A stretch of DNA of 52,458 nt. Origin: Labilibaculum sp. (GTDB taxonomy: Bacteria > Bacteroidota > Bacteroidia > Bacteroidales > Marinifilaceae). Shown here in pieces: positions 44,684 through 52,394 of this stretch; the first letter of the stretch is position 1; every line of letters begins with the position of its first letter. Below the pieces are notes generated by a model. It ran no database searches. It saw nothing but the letters and a program-made list of their open reading frames with translations, and was not told the origin of the DNA. The stretch spans positions 1 through 52,458 of the forward strand of contig JAEINT010000024.1 in assembly GCA_016342745.1 (NCBI GenBank), given 5' to 3'. Position numbers and translations under genes: made by a program.

Positions 44684-46165
44684 TTACATCCATTTCTCGT
44701 CGGATGTTTCAACATGATAAAGAAGATAGTTCATCAATTTACTTGCCATATCTTCTGGGATGTATGGGATATCTATTTGTCCTGATGCATTGTTTACCCT
44801 TAAGGAAGCTAATCCTCTTCTTTTTTGAAAAAACGATTGTCTAAAATCAACCGATTGTGTTTTAAATGCTGCGGCCTGTTGCCACACCGTATTTAGCGCT
44901 CCTTTGCCAACGATCAATTGAGATTTATTAAATTGAAAATAGCTTTTCCTAACCATCATCCAACAGTAAAATCCAGATAAAACTAACCATGCTCCTCCGG
45001 CAATTAACCAAAGTGGCTCAAAAATATATAATGGAATTGGGATTATAGCAGGAAGTAATCCTCTTACGAACCATAACAAATTGAAATATCTGCGATGTGA
45101 ATAAATCTTTTCGCTACAATCAGGCAAATCACCCTTAAACAATTCATCTCTAACACTTTCAATGTGTTGTTCAAGACAACCAGGAGCATCAACCACTTGT
45201 TTTTGTTGTACTTGTTTACTAACTGCCTGTTTAAAGCTGATTTTAAAGATACCAAACATCTTTTTTATAGGTCCGGTTTCCCAGTTGAGCTGCTGTACCT
45301 TATTGAATGGAAGCAAAACCTTACGTTTATTAAATAAACCAGAAGTAATGCGGTAACTTTTTTGATACTTGACAAGTTTAAAATCGTAATATTTTATCAC
45401 AGTAATTACGAGTGTTGCGAAAATCGACACAACTAAAGCGAAAATTGCTAATCCAGTATAAAACAAGATACCTGAGTTAGACATTATGTTTTGAAAAGTA
45501 TCTGAATACGCATCGGTTTCTACCTTAAATAAATCTTGAATTTGATCCACTATTTGAGAACCGAAAGCTAAAATAATTAATCCTGTTCTCAGGTGGTTTT
45601 GACTTATTCCTACTCGCAATAAATCGGAAGGGCTCAATTTTATGATTTCAACTTCTTCATTGGTGTTGCTAATTGATTCCGACTTTTCTTCATTTGCACT
45701 TGCCTTATGAGATTGCAAGAATTGAGTTAAATGATCGGTATAGGAACCACTTAAGGAATAAATTTTCAATTCCTTTCCTGCCGACCCTGCCGTATCCACT
45801 TCAAGCGAATATACATTTAAAAGTTGTTGTAAAAGGTTCTGCTTTGTATTGACACTTTGTATACGTTCCAGTGGTATCGAAAGAACTTTTTTTCGAATAT
45901 ATCCTTTCTTAATAATAAATTGATTGTCATCAATATAAAAGTAGAAATTCAGGTAATAAAGAATGGCATGAACAAGTATTAATAGGATAACAATCCCTAT
46001 TGCCATAGGAATCGTTATTGATGCTGGCAATAGTTTCTTCTGAGCAAAAATAAGGATGAAAACAGGCCAAAATGCTCGCAATATTTTTTGAACTTCAAAA
46101 ACGAAAATCACCAAAAATCCTCGCAACTCCTGTCGAGTTGGTTTTGTTAAATCTGGCTTATTCAT
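44684..46165 (-). CDS. Bacterial PH-domain membrane protein, YdbT-like
   Basis: 493 residues with several hydrophobic segments in pairs (~20-60, ~190-255, ~375-405), each followed by a bacterial pleckstrin-homology (bPH2) domain recognisable by FYIDDNQFIIKKGYIRKKVLSIPLERIQSVNTKQNLLQQLLNVYSLEVDTAG (~75) and VKYQKSYRITSGLFNKRKVLLPFNKVQQLNWE (~268). It forms a pair with the preceding smaller bPH2 gene, which it overlaps by 8 bases, the same arrangement as B. subtilis ydbS-ydbT. The role may be in membrane stress or resistance to membrane-active compounds; not established here. Confidence 0.85.
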   Translation of the reverse strand: MNKPDLTKPTRQELRGFLVIFVFEVQKILRAFWPVFILIFAQKKLLPASITIPMAIGIVILLILVHAILYYLNFYFYIDDNQFIIKKGYIRKKVLSIPLERIQSVNTKQNLLQQLLNVYSLEVDTAGSAGKELKIYSLSGSYTDHLTQFLQSHKASANEEKSESISNTNEEVEIIKLSPSDLLRVGISQNHLRTGLIILAFGSQIVDQIQDLFKVETDAYSDTFQNIMSNSGILFYTGLAIFALVVSIFATLVITVIKYYDFKLVKYQKSYRITSGLFNKRKVLLPFNKVQQLNWETGPIKKMFGIFKISFKQAVSKQVQQKQVVDAPGCLEQHIESVRDELFKGDLPDCSEKIYSHRRYFNLLWFVRGLLPAIIPIPLYIFEPLWLIAGGAWLVLSGFYCWMMVRKSYFQFNKSQLIVGKGALNTVWQQAAAFKTQSVDFRQSFFQKRRGLASLRVNNASGQIDIPYIPEDMASKLMNYLLYHVETSDEKWM

Positions 46166-46688
46166 GCTTGCTTACTTTTGATAAAAGAAATGATTCTATT
46201 TGGTGAGCTTTATCTGGCAAAAGGCCAGGAATCGAAAGGTCGCTAACACTGCCTCCAGCTGTAAATACTTTTACTCTCGACAAACCAAAACTTTTCTCTA
46301 TAATGTTCTGACTAACTTCTACATGTTGTATTCGATTAAGCGGAATGGTAGTAAGTTTGTAAATCAGTAGTCCTCTACGGTAACTTATGTCTTGTTCTCG
46401 AAGTAAATATCCTTTTTTAGGAAAAGCGAGAATCACGAAGACTAGTTTCAAAACAAATAATACTACAAAAATAAAAGGGACACCTATTATTACTTTGATA
46501 GGAATGTCTCCCGATGAAAAATTAACAAATAGAAAAAAACCAACCAAAGCTAATATCAATACTATTGCAGAGCTTATTTGTTTTACAAGTTTATACTTAG
46601 GTTCCAAATCTTCAAACTCTTGAACTTCTATTGGTGCGAGTAGATCTGGTAATACAACTTGATTTGAGAATTCTTCGTTTACTAGCAT
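46158..46688 (-). CDS. Bacterial PH-domain membrane protein, YdbS-like
   Basis: 176 residues: two adjacent hydrophobic segments (~38-58 and ~66-92), then a bPH2 domain (FPKKGYLLREQDISYRRGLLIYKLTTIPLNRIQHVEVSQNIIEKSFGLSRVKVFTAGG), the usual YdbS architecture. First gene of the two-gene unit, overlapping the YdbT-like gene. No strong promoter was identified upstream. Confidence 0.85.
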   Translation of the reverse strand: MLVNEEFSNQVVLPDLLAPIEVQEFEDLEPKYKLVKQISSAIVLILALVGFFLFVNFSSGDIPIKVIIGVPFIFVVLFVLKLVFVILAFPKKGYLLREQDISYRRGLLIYKLTTIPLNRIQHVEVSQNIIEKSFGLSRVKVFTAGGSVSDLSIPGLLPDKAHQIESFLLSKVSKHE

Positions 46689-46854
46689 ATCTGTTGGATG
46701 ATTAGAATATATTTTTGAGATGGTATTTTATAACAACTTTCGGTTCGCCATTCGTCAAACACATTTATTTCATTTGCTTCCCTTACTGTAATATCTAAAA
46801 TATCACCCTTGGGTCAAGTAAAATTAGTTAAATATTAACCATGCCCAACATCCA

Positions 46855-46900
46855 CAGATGGCTTTTCTCATCTCACCTGGCCCATCAGCGGTTTTTTCAC
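46855..46900 (+). repeat. Terminator-tail repeat, copy B (diverged)
   Basis: ATGGCTTTTCTCATC followed by a CCTGGCCCATCAGCGGTTTT tail matches copies A (44600) and C (50617), but the 5' stem arm is mostly lost (only CATC/GATG remains), so it is unlikely to terminate. Confidence 0.5.
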
Positions 46901-46990
46901 CCCTGACGGCGCTTTAGAACACCAACTGCACCAAAATTGTTTCGCATTACACTTAAACAAACCGCCGTATGGTCCCGAAAGCTTTCGAGA
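46888..46990. repeat. Foldback element with competing stems
   Basis: GCGGTTT (46888-46894) pairs with AAACCGC (46959-46965), and ACGGCG (46906-46911) with CGCCGT (46963-46968). The two stems compete for overlapping 3' arms. A 12-bp palindrome CGAAAGCTTTCG (46976-46987) follows. The segment is GC-richer than its surroundings and may be a mobile remnant. Confidence 0.4.
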
Positions 46991-47045
46991 TCGACCACAT
47001 AAGGGGTATCGTCTTCCCCATCACACTTCAAGAATCACAAATATC

Positions 47046-47100
47046 TTTCTTATAATTTCTTGCAACATGTGGGAAAGATGGCTATTTTCAAAATGTATAA
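47046..47100 (+). repeat. Promoter-like dispersed repeat, copy 2
   Basis: About 47 of 57 bases match copy 3 at 51610. TTG (47060-47062), exactly 20 bases, then TATTTTCA (47083-47090) imitates the -33/-7 spacing. It is upstream of the DUF502 gene. Confidence 0.5.
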
Positions 47101-47235
47101 AATAATATTTTTGAAACGATGGCTTGGCACAACATTATTACGAGCAATCTGGATAGGATAAGAAGAGTTTTTAATACATTTATTGGACAATAAAAAAAGA
47201 TCAGAGAAAAACTTTACTTTAAATATTTTTGCTTT

Positions 47236-47835
47236 ATGAAGAAAGTAATGAATTATTTCCTGCAAGGCTTGCTATATACTGCACCCTTTGGAATTACAGC
47301 ATACATTATCTATGTGGTTTTCAATTTTACAAACAATTTATTGGATGATTACCTAGAAAAGGTCATTAATATTGACATTCCTGGATTAGGACTCGTTGTC
47401 ATTTTTTTCATTCTGGTATTAATTGGAATCATTGGCAGAAGCATAATTGCCCAACCATTCAAAATCTTATTTAAACGGTTAATTGAAAAAGCTCCTTTAT
47501 TAAAACTAATCTATTCAGCATTAAATGATCTTTTCTCAGCATTTGTAGGAAAGGAAAGAAAATTTAACAAACCAGTACTTGTATTGGTAAATCCAATCTC
47601 TAATCTCGAAAAGTTGGGGTTCCTAACGGCAGAAGATTTAAGCAAAATAGATGAGAAAGATAAGGTTGCGGTATATTTCCCTCATTCTTATAATTTCTCA
47701 GGAGAATTGTTCATTGTTCCTAAAACCCAAGTCAGACTACTCGATATAAATCCAGCAGTTGCCATGAAGTTTATTGTATCTGGTGGTATTTCTGATATCT
47801 ATGAAACACACGAAACAAGTGAAAGCGACAATTAG
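47236..47835 (+). CDS. DUF502-family membrane protein
   Basis: 199 residues. Two transmembrane segments near the N-terminus (LLYTAPFGITAYIIYVVF and GLGLVVIFFILVLIGIIGRSI) are followed by a soluble domain with the family's conserved wording: PLLKLIYSALNDLFSAFVGKERKFNKPVLVLV (~94), VAVYFPHSYNFSGELFIVPKTQVRLLD and a C-terminal AMKFIVSGGISD. It is of unknown function. It stands alone behind a promoter-like repeat. Confidence 0.9.
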   Translation: MKKVMNYFLQGLLYTAPFGITAYIIYVVFNFTNNLLDDYLEKVINIDIPGLGLVVIFFILVLIGIIGRSIIAQPFKILFKRLIEKAPLLKLIYSALNDLFSAFVGKERKFNKPVLVLVNPISNLEKLGFLTAEDLSKIDEKDKVAVYFPHSYNFSGELFIVPKTQVRLLDINPAVAMKFIVSGGISDIYETHETSESDN

Positions 47836-47896
47836 AAATTTGTCAAGTAAAAAAATATTGCTTTTACAGTGTTACTTGTATGTAATTTGAAAACCT

Positions 47897-48325
47897 ATGA
47901 AAGATTTACAAATAAAAATCAACCCAGAGGTTAAAGTAGTTTTTGACAATTACCCTGATTCGGTTCGGGATAAAATGTTTGCCTTGAGAGAATTGGTGCT
48001 TGAGACAGCTAGGGAAATAGATGGAATAACAAACATCGAAGAAACACTAAAATGGGGAGAGCCTAGTTATTTGACGAAAAGTGGAAGTACAATCAGAATA
48101 GATTGGAAGTCAAAAACACCTGACCAGTTCGCAATGTACTTCAAATGCACAAGTCGATTGGTTGAGGTTTTTAAAATGATATTTAATAAGCGTTTTGACT
48201 TTGAAGGCAACAGAGCAATCGTGTTTCATCTGAGCGACAAAATTCCCATTGAAGATTTAAAACACTGTATAAAAGCAGCCTTAACCTATCACAAGGTAAA
48301 GCATTTGCCAACTTTGGGAATGTGA
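47897..48325 (+). CDS. DUF1801-domain protein
   Basis: 142 residues, small soluble alpha/beta protein. YPDSVRDKMFALRELVLETAREIDGI, ETLKWGEPSYLTKSGSTIRIDWK and QFAMYFKCTSRLVEVF match the YdhG/DUF1801 fold. Function is unknown; some members bind iron or stress-related ligands by structural analogy only. It follows the DUF502 gene by 61 bases. Confidence 0.8.
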   Translation: MKDLQIKINPEVKVVFDNYPDSVRDKMFALRELVLETAREIDGITNIEETLKWGEPSYLTKSGSTIRIDWKSKTPDQFAMYFKCTSRLVEVFKMIFNKRFDFEGNRAIVFHLSDKIPIEDLKHCIKAALTYHKVKHLPTLGM

Positions 48326-48405
48326 TTTAAAAACTGCATACTACAAGGAACAAAAACGCATTCTACACTAAATATTGACATTAAAATCAAGAGAAGAAGA
48401 ATCAG

Positions 48406-48759
48406 ATGAAAAACAAAGAATTGATACAGAATTGGGTTAAGCTATTTAATGAAAACAATGCAGATCTAATTGCCGAAATGTATTCAGATGATGCAATTAA
48501 TCATCAGGTAGCAAATGAACCAATTGAAGGCAAGACAGCTATCAAACAAATGTTTGAGAAAGAATTCTCCGAAGCTGATATGACCTGTATCATAGAAAAT
48601 ATATTCGAAGATGGCCAATGGGGAATTTTAGAATGGAAAGATCCGTTAGGCTTAAGAGGTTGCGGTTTTTTCCAGATAAAAGAGGGAAAGATTGTATTTC
48701 AAAGAGGGTATTGGGACAAACTATCCTTTTTAAAAATGCATAATTTACCAATTGAATAA
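48406..48759 (+). CDS. SnoaL-like (NTF2-fold) protein
   Basis: 117 residues in the NTF2/SnoaL cone fold: WVKLFNENNADLIAEMYSDDAINHQVANEPIEGKTAIKQMFEKEF at the start, then IENIFEDGQWGILEWKDPLGLRGCGFFQIKEGKIVFQRGYWDKLSF. The acidic and histidine residues lining such pockets (Asp38, His42) are present. It may be an isomerase, hydrolase or binding protein; the substrate is unknown. A small hairpin after the stop probably terminates it. Confidence 0.82.
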   Translation: MKNKELIQNWVKLFNENNADLIAEMYSDDAINHQVANEPIEGKTAIKQMFEKEFSEADMTCIIENIFEDGQWGILEWKDPLGLRGCGFFQIKEGKIVFQRGYWDKLSFLKMHNLPIE

Positions 48760-48809
48760 AAACGCAAGAACAAGTAACAAAATGCCTCGCAACGTTTAAA
48801 TCTGTTCCT

Positions 48810-48829
48810 AATAGCAATGCTATTTTTTC
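48810..48829 (+). terminator. Small terminator of the SnoaL-like gene
   Basis: AATAGC, loop AAT, GCTATT, then a run of Ts (48810-48828). The stem is only 6 bp, so it is a moderate candidate. It lies upstream of the chosen Crp-like start and inside the longer alternative frame, which argues against that longer frame. Confidence 0.5.
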
Positions 48830-48912
48830 TTGGAACAAGTAAGGAGAATGACTATTTTTATTTACCAACGGCCAATGCCCAGCATACACTAACGTTCAAC
48901 ATATTAAAAAGC

Positions 48913-49491
48913 ATGATCAACATTCTTCTTTCTCATATTTTGACTAAAACAGAGCTATCCTCCGAAGAATTAAAGACGATAAGTGACAGTTTTATAGAAA
49001 TTCCGGTCAAAAAAAGAGAGTTTCTTCTTAAGCCAGGTAAGGTTTCGCAGTATGAGTACTTTATTGCAAAAGGTTGTATTCGCTCTTTTGTTATTGACGA
49101 AAAAGGAAATGAACACAACAATAGATTTGGCATAGAGGAATCGTGGATTGGCGATATCCTAAGCTATTATAATCAAACTCCTGCCTCGTATCATATCCAA
49201 GCATTAGAAGACTCCGTTGTATTCGCAATAAAGCTCGATCAGATGAATCTACTTATGGATACCATGCCTGCATTTGAACATTATTCACGAATAAAATTCC
49301 AATACGGTGTGCTGTCGCTCCAATTGCGATTGACTGAAAAATTATCCTTATCAGCTGAGAAGCGATTTTTGGAATTTATTAAGAGATATCCACACCTTGA
49401 ACAAAGAATTCCACAAAAACACATTGCAAGCTATTTGGGTATTACTCCTGAATTCTTAAGCCTTTTGCGTAAAAAAACATTCAATAAATAA
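48913..49491 (+). CDS. Crp/Fnr-family transcriptional regulator
   Basis: 192 residues from MINILLSHILTKTE. The frame opens at 48817 but the added 32 residues include a terminator-like hairpin and are not family-like. A cyclic-nucleotide-binding-like beta barrel (~20-115, with KPGKVSQYEYFIAKGCIRSFVIDEKGNEHNNRFGIEE) is followed by a short C-terminal helix-turn-helix (IPQKHIASYLGITPEFLSLLRKK), the common Bacteroidota form. There is no iron-sulfur cysteine cluster of Fnr type. It lies just upstream of the FMN reductase and DoxX genes and might control them; that is inference. Confidence 0.88.
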   Translation: MINILLSHILTKTELSSEELKTISDSFIEIPVKKREFLLKPGKVSQYEYFIAKGCIRSFVIDEKGNEHNNRFGIEESWIGDILSYYNQTPASYHIQALEDSVVFAIKLDQMNLLMDTMPAFEHYSRIKFQYGVLSLQLRLTEKLSLSAEKRFLEFIKRYPHLEQRIPQKHIASYLGITPEFLSLLRKKTFNK

Positions 49492-49499
49492 ATCCTTAA

Positions 49500-49530
49500 A
49501 AGCTGTTAAAAAATGTTTTTACAACAGTTT
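49500..49530 (+). terminator. Terminator of the Crp-like gene
   Basis: AAGCTGTT (49500-49507) pairs with AACAGTTT (49523-49530) with one G-T pair; the loop itself can pair A5/T5. Downstream is only mildly T-rich. Confidence 0.5.
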
Positions 49531-49595
49531 CTTAATCTACATTAACTTTTATCGATTCATTTCTTCCCAGCTTTGTTTTAACATTAAAATTATAA

Positions 49596-50120
49596 ATGAT
49601 GAAGAAAATAATAGCATTTGCTGGAAGCAACAGTTCAAACTCAATCAATCAACAATTGGTAAACTATATAGCAACTTTAACAGATCAAGTTGAGCTAATA
49701 AAACTTACCGATTACGATGCACCAATCTACAATATCGATCTTGAAACACAGGATGGAATTCCGGATAGTATAAATAGGCTTGCCGAGAAATTAGCAGAAG
49801 CAGATCAACTAATTATCTCTGTAGCGGAACACAACGGAAACCTAAGTGCATTCTTTAAAAATATTTTAGACTGGTTATCCCGTAAGGACAATCAATTTCT
49901 GAAGAACAAAGACATTTTCTTATTTAGTACTTCTCCAGGGAAAACAGGAGCTGCATCTGCCCTAAAAATAACAGAAACTACCTTGCCATTCTTTGGAGCT
50001 ACAATTAATTCGGCTACTAGCATTGGAAGCTTCTTTGATGTTTTTAAGGATGGTAAAATAAGTGAGGAAGAAATAATTAAAGAGATAGAACAAGTTTTAA
50101 ACAATCGCAAAACAAATTGA
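49596..50120 (+). CDS. NADPH-dependent FMN reductase-family protein
   Basis: 174 residues in the flavodoxin-like fold. The phosphate-binding loop FAGSNSSNSINQQLVNY near the N-terminus, ISVAEHNGNLSAFFKNILDWLSR (~75) with the family's EHNGN...KN.LDW motif, and STSPGKTGAASAL (~108) identify it. It reduces flavins or quinones with NAD(P)H. Four bases separate it from the DoxX gene, so both are co-transcribed, probably in a redox or detoxification role. Confidence 0.9.
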   Translation: MMKKIIAFAGSNSSNSINQQLVNYIATLTDQVELIKLTDYDAPIYNIDLETQDGIPDSINRLAEKLAEADQLIISVAEHNGNLSAFFKNILDWLSRKDNQFLKNKDIFLFSTSPGKTGAASALKITETTLPFFGATINSATSIGSFFDVFKDGKISEEEIIKEIEQVLNNRKTN

Positions 50121-50124
50121 TAAC

Positions 50125-50526
50125 ATGAAAAAGAATAACGACACGGCACTACTGATTCTTCGAATCACAATTGGATTATTAATGCTATTGCATGGCTTTG
50201 GTAAATTGACAGGAGGCCTAGACTTTATAAAAGGAATGTTAAGCGAAATGGGCATTCCTGCCTTTGTTGCATATGGGGTTATAGTAGGTGAGGTAATTGC
50301 GCCTATAGCCATTATTGTAGGTTTTAGAACTCGCATTGCTTCTGCTATTTTTGCAATCAACGCTTTGGTTGCCATCTTAATGGTTCATAGCAGCGACATT
50401 TTCAAAATGGGTGAACATGGTGGTTGGGCCATTGAATTGTTAGGCCTGTACCTATTTGGAGCAATCGCCTTAGTATTCTCAGGCAGTGGCAAATACGCAC
50501 TTTCGAATTCGAATAAATGGGATTAA
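50125..50526 (+). CDS. DoxX-family membrane protein
   Basis: 133 residues with four transmembrane helices. The motif ALLILRITIGLLMLLHGFGKLTGG starts the protein, with GEVIAPIAIIVGFRTRIASAIFAINALVAILM in the middle and ELLGLYLFGAIALVFSGSGKYAL at the end. DoxX proteins are linked with quinone- or thiol-dependent redox processes. It is the second gene of a two-gene unit with the FMN reductase. Confidence 0.9.
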   Translation: MKKNNDTALLILRITIGLLMLLHGFGKLTGGLDFIKGMLSEMGIPAFVAYGVIVGEVIAPIAIIVGFRTRIASAIFAINALVAILMVHSSDIFKMGEHGGWAIELLGLYLFGAIALVFSGSGKYALSNSNKWD

Positions 50527-50535
50527 TAAATTCTA

Positions 50536-50583
50536 ACAAATGGAATGCATTACAGCTTAATCATTCCATTTGTCTACAATAAA
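50536..50583 (+). terminator. 12-bp hairpin after doxX
   Basis: ACAAATGGAATG (50536-50547) pairs perfectly with CATTCCATTTGT (50572-50583) around a 24-base loop. It lacks a T run and is followed closely by a second, more typical terminator. Confidence 0.6.
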
Positions 50584-50598
50584 AATACAACAAAGCCA

Positions 50599-50655
50599 TC
50601 TCTTGGTGGCTTTGTTCATCTTCCCTAGCCCTTCAGCGGTTTTTACACTAAAAGA
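50599..50655 (+). terminator. Terminator with repeat tail, copy C
   Basis: AACAAAGCCA (50599-50608) pairs with TGGCTTTGTT (50617-50626). The tail with CATCTTCCCTAGCCC then CAGCGGTTTTT matches copies A and B. It is the second terminator behind the FMN reductase-DoxX unit. Confidence 0.65.
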
Positions 50656-50772
50656 TTCACTATCTACAATTCCATTTCCTCCAGATTTTTTGGATTAAGT
50701 CAAAAGATCTAGCTATGATAAGTTCTTAAAAAGGTAGGCTTTACTCGCTTACCACATAAAAAATGTAATAAT

Positions 50773-51486
50773 ATGAAAACAGTAATTCATAAAGCAGAAT
50801 CAAGAGGACACGCAAATCATGGATGGTTAAACTCACATCACAGCTTTAGTTTTGCCAATTATCACAATCCAGAAAGAATGCATTTCGGTGCACTCCGAGT
50901 CTTAAATGATGACCACGTTGATGCTGGAAAAGGCTTCGAGACACACCATCACGACAATATGGAAATCATATCCATTCCTCTCGAAGGAGATTTAGAGCAC
51001 AAAGATAGTATGGGGAATGTTGCCATAATAAAGCAAGGAGATGTTCAGGTTATGAGTGCGGGAACCGGGATTTATCATAGTGAATTCAACAAAAATAATG
51101 ACAAGGATGTCAAGTTTCTTCAAATTTGGGTTTTCCCAAACAAGAAAAACCTAAAACCACGTTACGACCAAATCTCATTACAAGAAATTGAAAAGGATAA
51201 TGAATTCTATCAAATTTTATCTCCTAACAAAGACGATGAAGGTATTTGGATGTATCAAGACGCTTGGTTTAGCCTCGGAAAGTTTACCAAAGGAAATTCT
51301 GACCAATACAAAATCCGAAAAGAAGGAAATGGCGTTTACGCTTTTGTACTTGAAGGTGAAGTCGAAATAAATGGAGAACAACTTTCTAAACGAGATGGAA
51401 TGGGAATTTGGGACACAGAAATCATTAATCTTACATCCACCGATAAGGCTCGTGTGTTATTAATGGAAGTACCAATGAATATTTAA
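50773..51486 (+). CDS. Pirin-family bicupin protein (YhhW-like)
   Basis: 237 residues. The N-terminal cupin has the metal-binding motif ETHHHDNMEIISIPLEGDLEHKDSMGN (~57) and RHADGHGW-like start RGHANHGWLNSHHSFSFANYHNPE. GDVQVMSAGTGIYHSEFN (~98) gives the fourth ligand histidine and glutamate. A second, degenerate cupin fills the C-terminal half. Such proteins bind iron, and some have quercetinase activity in vitro; their physiological role is unclear. It follows the upstream terminators, so it has its own promoter. Confidence 0.92.
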   Translation: MKTVIHKAESRGHANHGWLNSHHSFSFANYHNPERMHFGALRVLNDDHVDAGKGFETHHHDNMEIISIPLEGDLEHKDSMGNVAIIKQGDVQVMSAGTGIYHSEFNKNNDKDVKFLQIWVFPNKKNLKPRYDQISLQEIEKDNEFYQILSPNKDDEGIWMYQDAWFSLGKFTKGNSDQYKIRKEGNGVYAFVLEGEVEINGEQLSKRDGMGIWDTEIINLTSTDKARVLLMEVPMNI

Positions 51487-51521
51487 TTCCTAAAAAAAGA
51501 GATTGGTGATTCACCTTAAAC

Positions 51522-51570
51522 AAAAAAGCTAGCTTCTGCTGGCTTTTTTTATTTTCCTCTACACCGTCCT
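51522..51570 (+). terminator. Terminator of the pirin gene, with diverged repeat tail (copy E)
   Basis: AAAAAAGC-t-AGC (51522-51533) pairs with GCT-g-GCTTTTTT (51538-51549), then more Ts. The tail ATTTTCCTCTA resembles the ATCTTCCCTA tail of copies A and C, only weakly. Confidence 0.75.
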
Positions 51571-51605
51571 ATTTACTCCACTAATGAAGATCAATAACGA
51601 TCAAT

Positions 51606-51666
51606 ACATTTTCTTATGATTTCTTGGATCAATTGTGAAAGATGGCTACTTTCAAACTCTATTAAA
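51606..51666 (+). repeat. Promoter-like dispersed repeat, copy 3
   Basis: TTCTTG with TTG at 51624-51626, exactly 20 bases, then TACTTTCA (51647-51654), followed by AACTCTATTA. It is nearly collinear with copies 1 and 2. The next gene begins 100 bases later. Confidence 0.5.
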
Positions 51667-51757
51667 TATAAAAGGTGCACAATACATTTTCATATGGAAG
51701 GATAATGACAATATTGTTGTTATAAACTAGTTTTAGGGCATTTAAAGAAACCAAGAA

Positions 51758-52117
51758 TTGAGCAAGAAACTTAAATATGGAATTTTGACGATTGGAGTAG
51801 CAATTCTAATCGGGTTTGCACTTAAAGGACGAATTACTCAAGATCGGTTTGACTCTGACAAATGGAAAAATTGGACTGAATCGAAAACTGAATGGTCTCT
51901 TCGTTGGGAAATGATGAATAGTTTGAAAAATAATTACAAACTAAAAGGAATGACAAAAAACCAAATCATTAACTTGCTAGGAGAACTTGAATCTAAAACG
52001 AAAAACGAATTTGGGTATTATTTGGGATACTCAAAACGAGGAATAAATACTGGGAGACTAACAATCAAATTTGATAACTATAATATAGTTACTGACTATT
52101 CAGTTTGGGATGGATAA
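51758..52117 (+). CDS. Hypothetical membrane-anchored protein, BamE-like C-terminal half
   Basis: 119 residues starting with a TTG codon (MSKKLKYGILT), preceded by AAGAA. One N-terminal hydrophobic segment (GILTIGVAILIGFAL) anchors it. The rest contains GMTKNQIINLLGELES and YYLGYSKRGINTGRLTIKFDNYNIVTDYSV, reminiscent of the BamE/SmpA fold (a 'G-M-T...V-LLG' helix followed by strands), but shorter and unproven. It overlaps the next small gene by 8 bases, so they are translationally coupled. Confidence 0.55.
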   Translation: MSKKLKYGILTIGVAILIGFALKGRITQDRFDSDKWKNWTESKTEWSLRWEMMNSLKNNYKLKGMTKNQIINLLGELESKTKNEFGYYLGYSKRGINTGRLTIKFDNYNIVTDYSVWDG

Positions 52118-52394
52118 AATGAAAAGAGTTTTTTCAATTAAGAATATTTTAACCGCTATCGGACTAGTTATTTTCGATATTGCGGTTTACATGTTTCTTG
52201 GGCTAATGCTAATGAATTATGACGATTTCTATGATGAAAGCAAAGGGGAATATTGGAGCTTAGAAAGTATGACTTTTTGGCAAAAAGCTAATTATATAGG
52301 ATTGAATATATGGCATGTAATCAATCTGATAATTATTGGATATGTGATTTATAGAGTGATAAAAACATTAATAAAACGCCCTACAATCGAGTAG
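52110..52394 (+). pseudogene. Small membrane protein, interrupted by a group II intron at its 3' end
   Basis: 94 codons from MDKMKRVFSIKN (or the second ATG, 52119). Two transmembrane segments are visible (ILTAIGLVIFDIAVYMFLGLML and IGLNIWHVINLIIIGYVIYRV) with a short extracytoplasmic loop. No family is recognised. The last three codons (ATC GAG TAG) belong to the 3' end of the intron inserted antisense after codon 92, so the stop is supplied by the intron. The original reading frame presumably continued beyond the insertion, so I class it as a disrupted gene. If the host gene ended nearby, the loss is only a few residues. Confidence 0.55.

Larger units (their letters stand above)
46689..47235. 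other. 547-base spacer with GC-richer structured element and repeat copies
   Basis: It contains, in order, the upstream region of the PH-domain genes, a diverged terminator-tail repeat (46855-46900), a foldback element (46888-46990) and a promoter-like repeat (47046-47100). An internal 27-codon frame starting at ATGGCT (47079) has no support as a gene. Confidence 0.55.

Noticed and set aside
47079-47162. Short frame starting ATGGCTATTTTC within promoter-like repeat copy 2
   Set aside because: The homologous position in copy 3 runs into a stop after seven codons, and copy 1 lacks the ATG, so it is not a conserved peptide.
48817-48912. N-terminal extension of the Crp-like regulator
   Set aside because: The sequence contains a terminator-like hairpin at its start and has no counterpart in the family; start moved to 48913.
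44000-52385. Right-hand region of small single genes with inter-gene repeats, as in an integron cassette array
   Set aside because: No integrase gene, no attC core pairs at gene ends, and genes lie on both strands. The repeats are promoter- and terminator-like instead.
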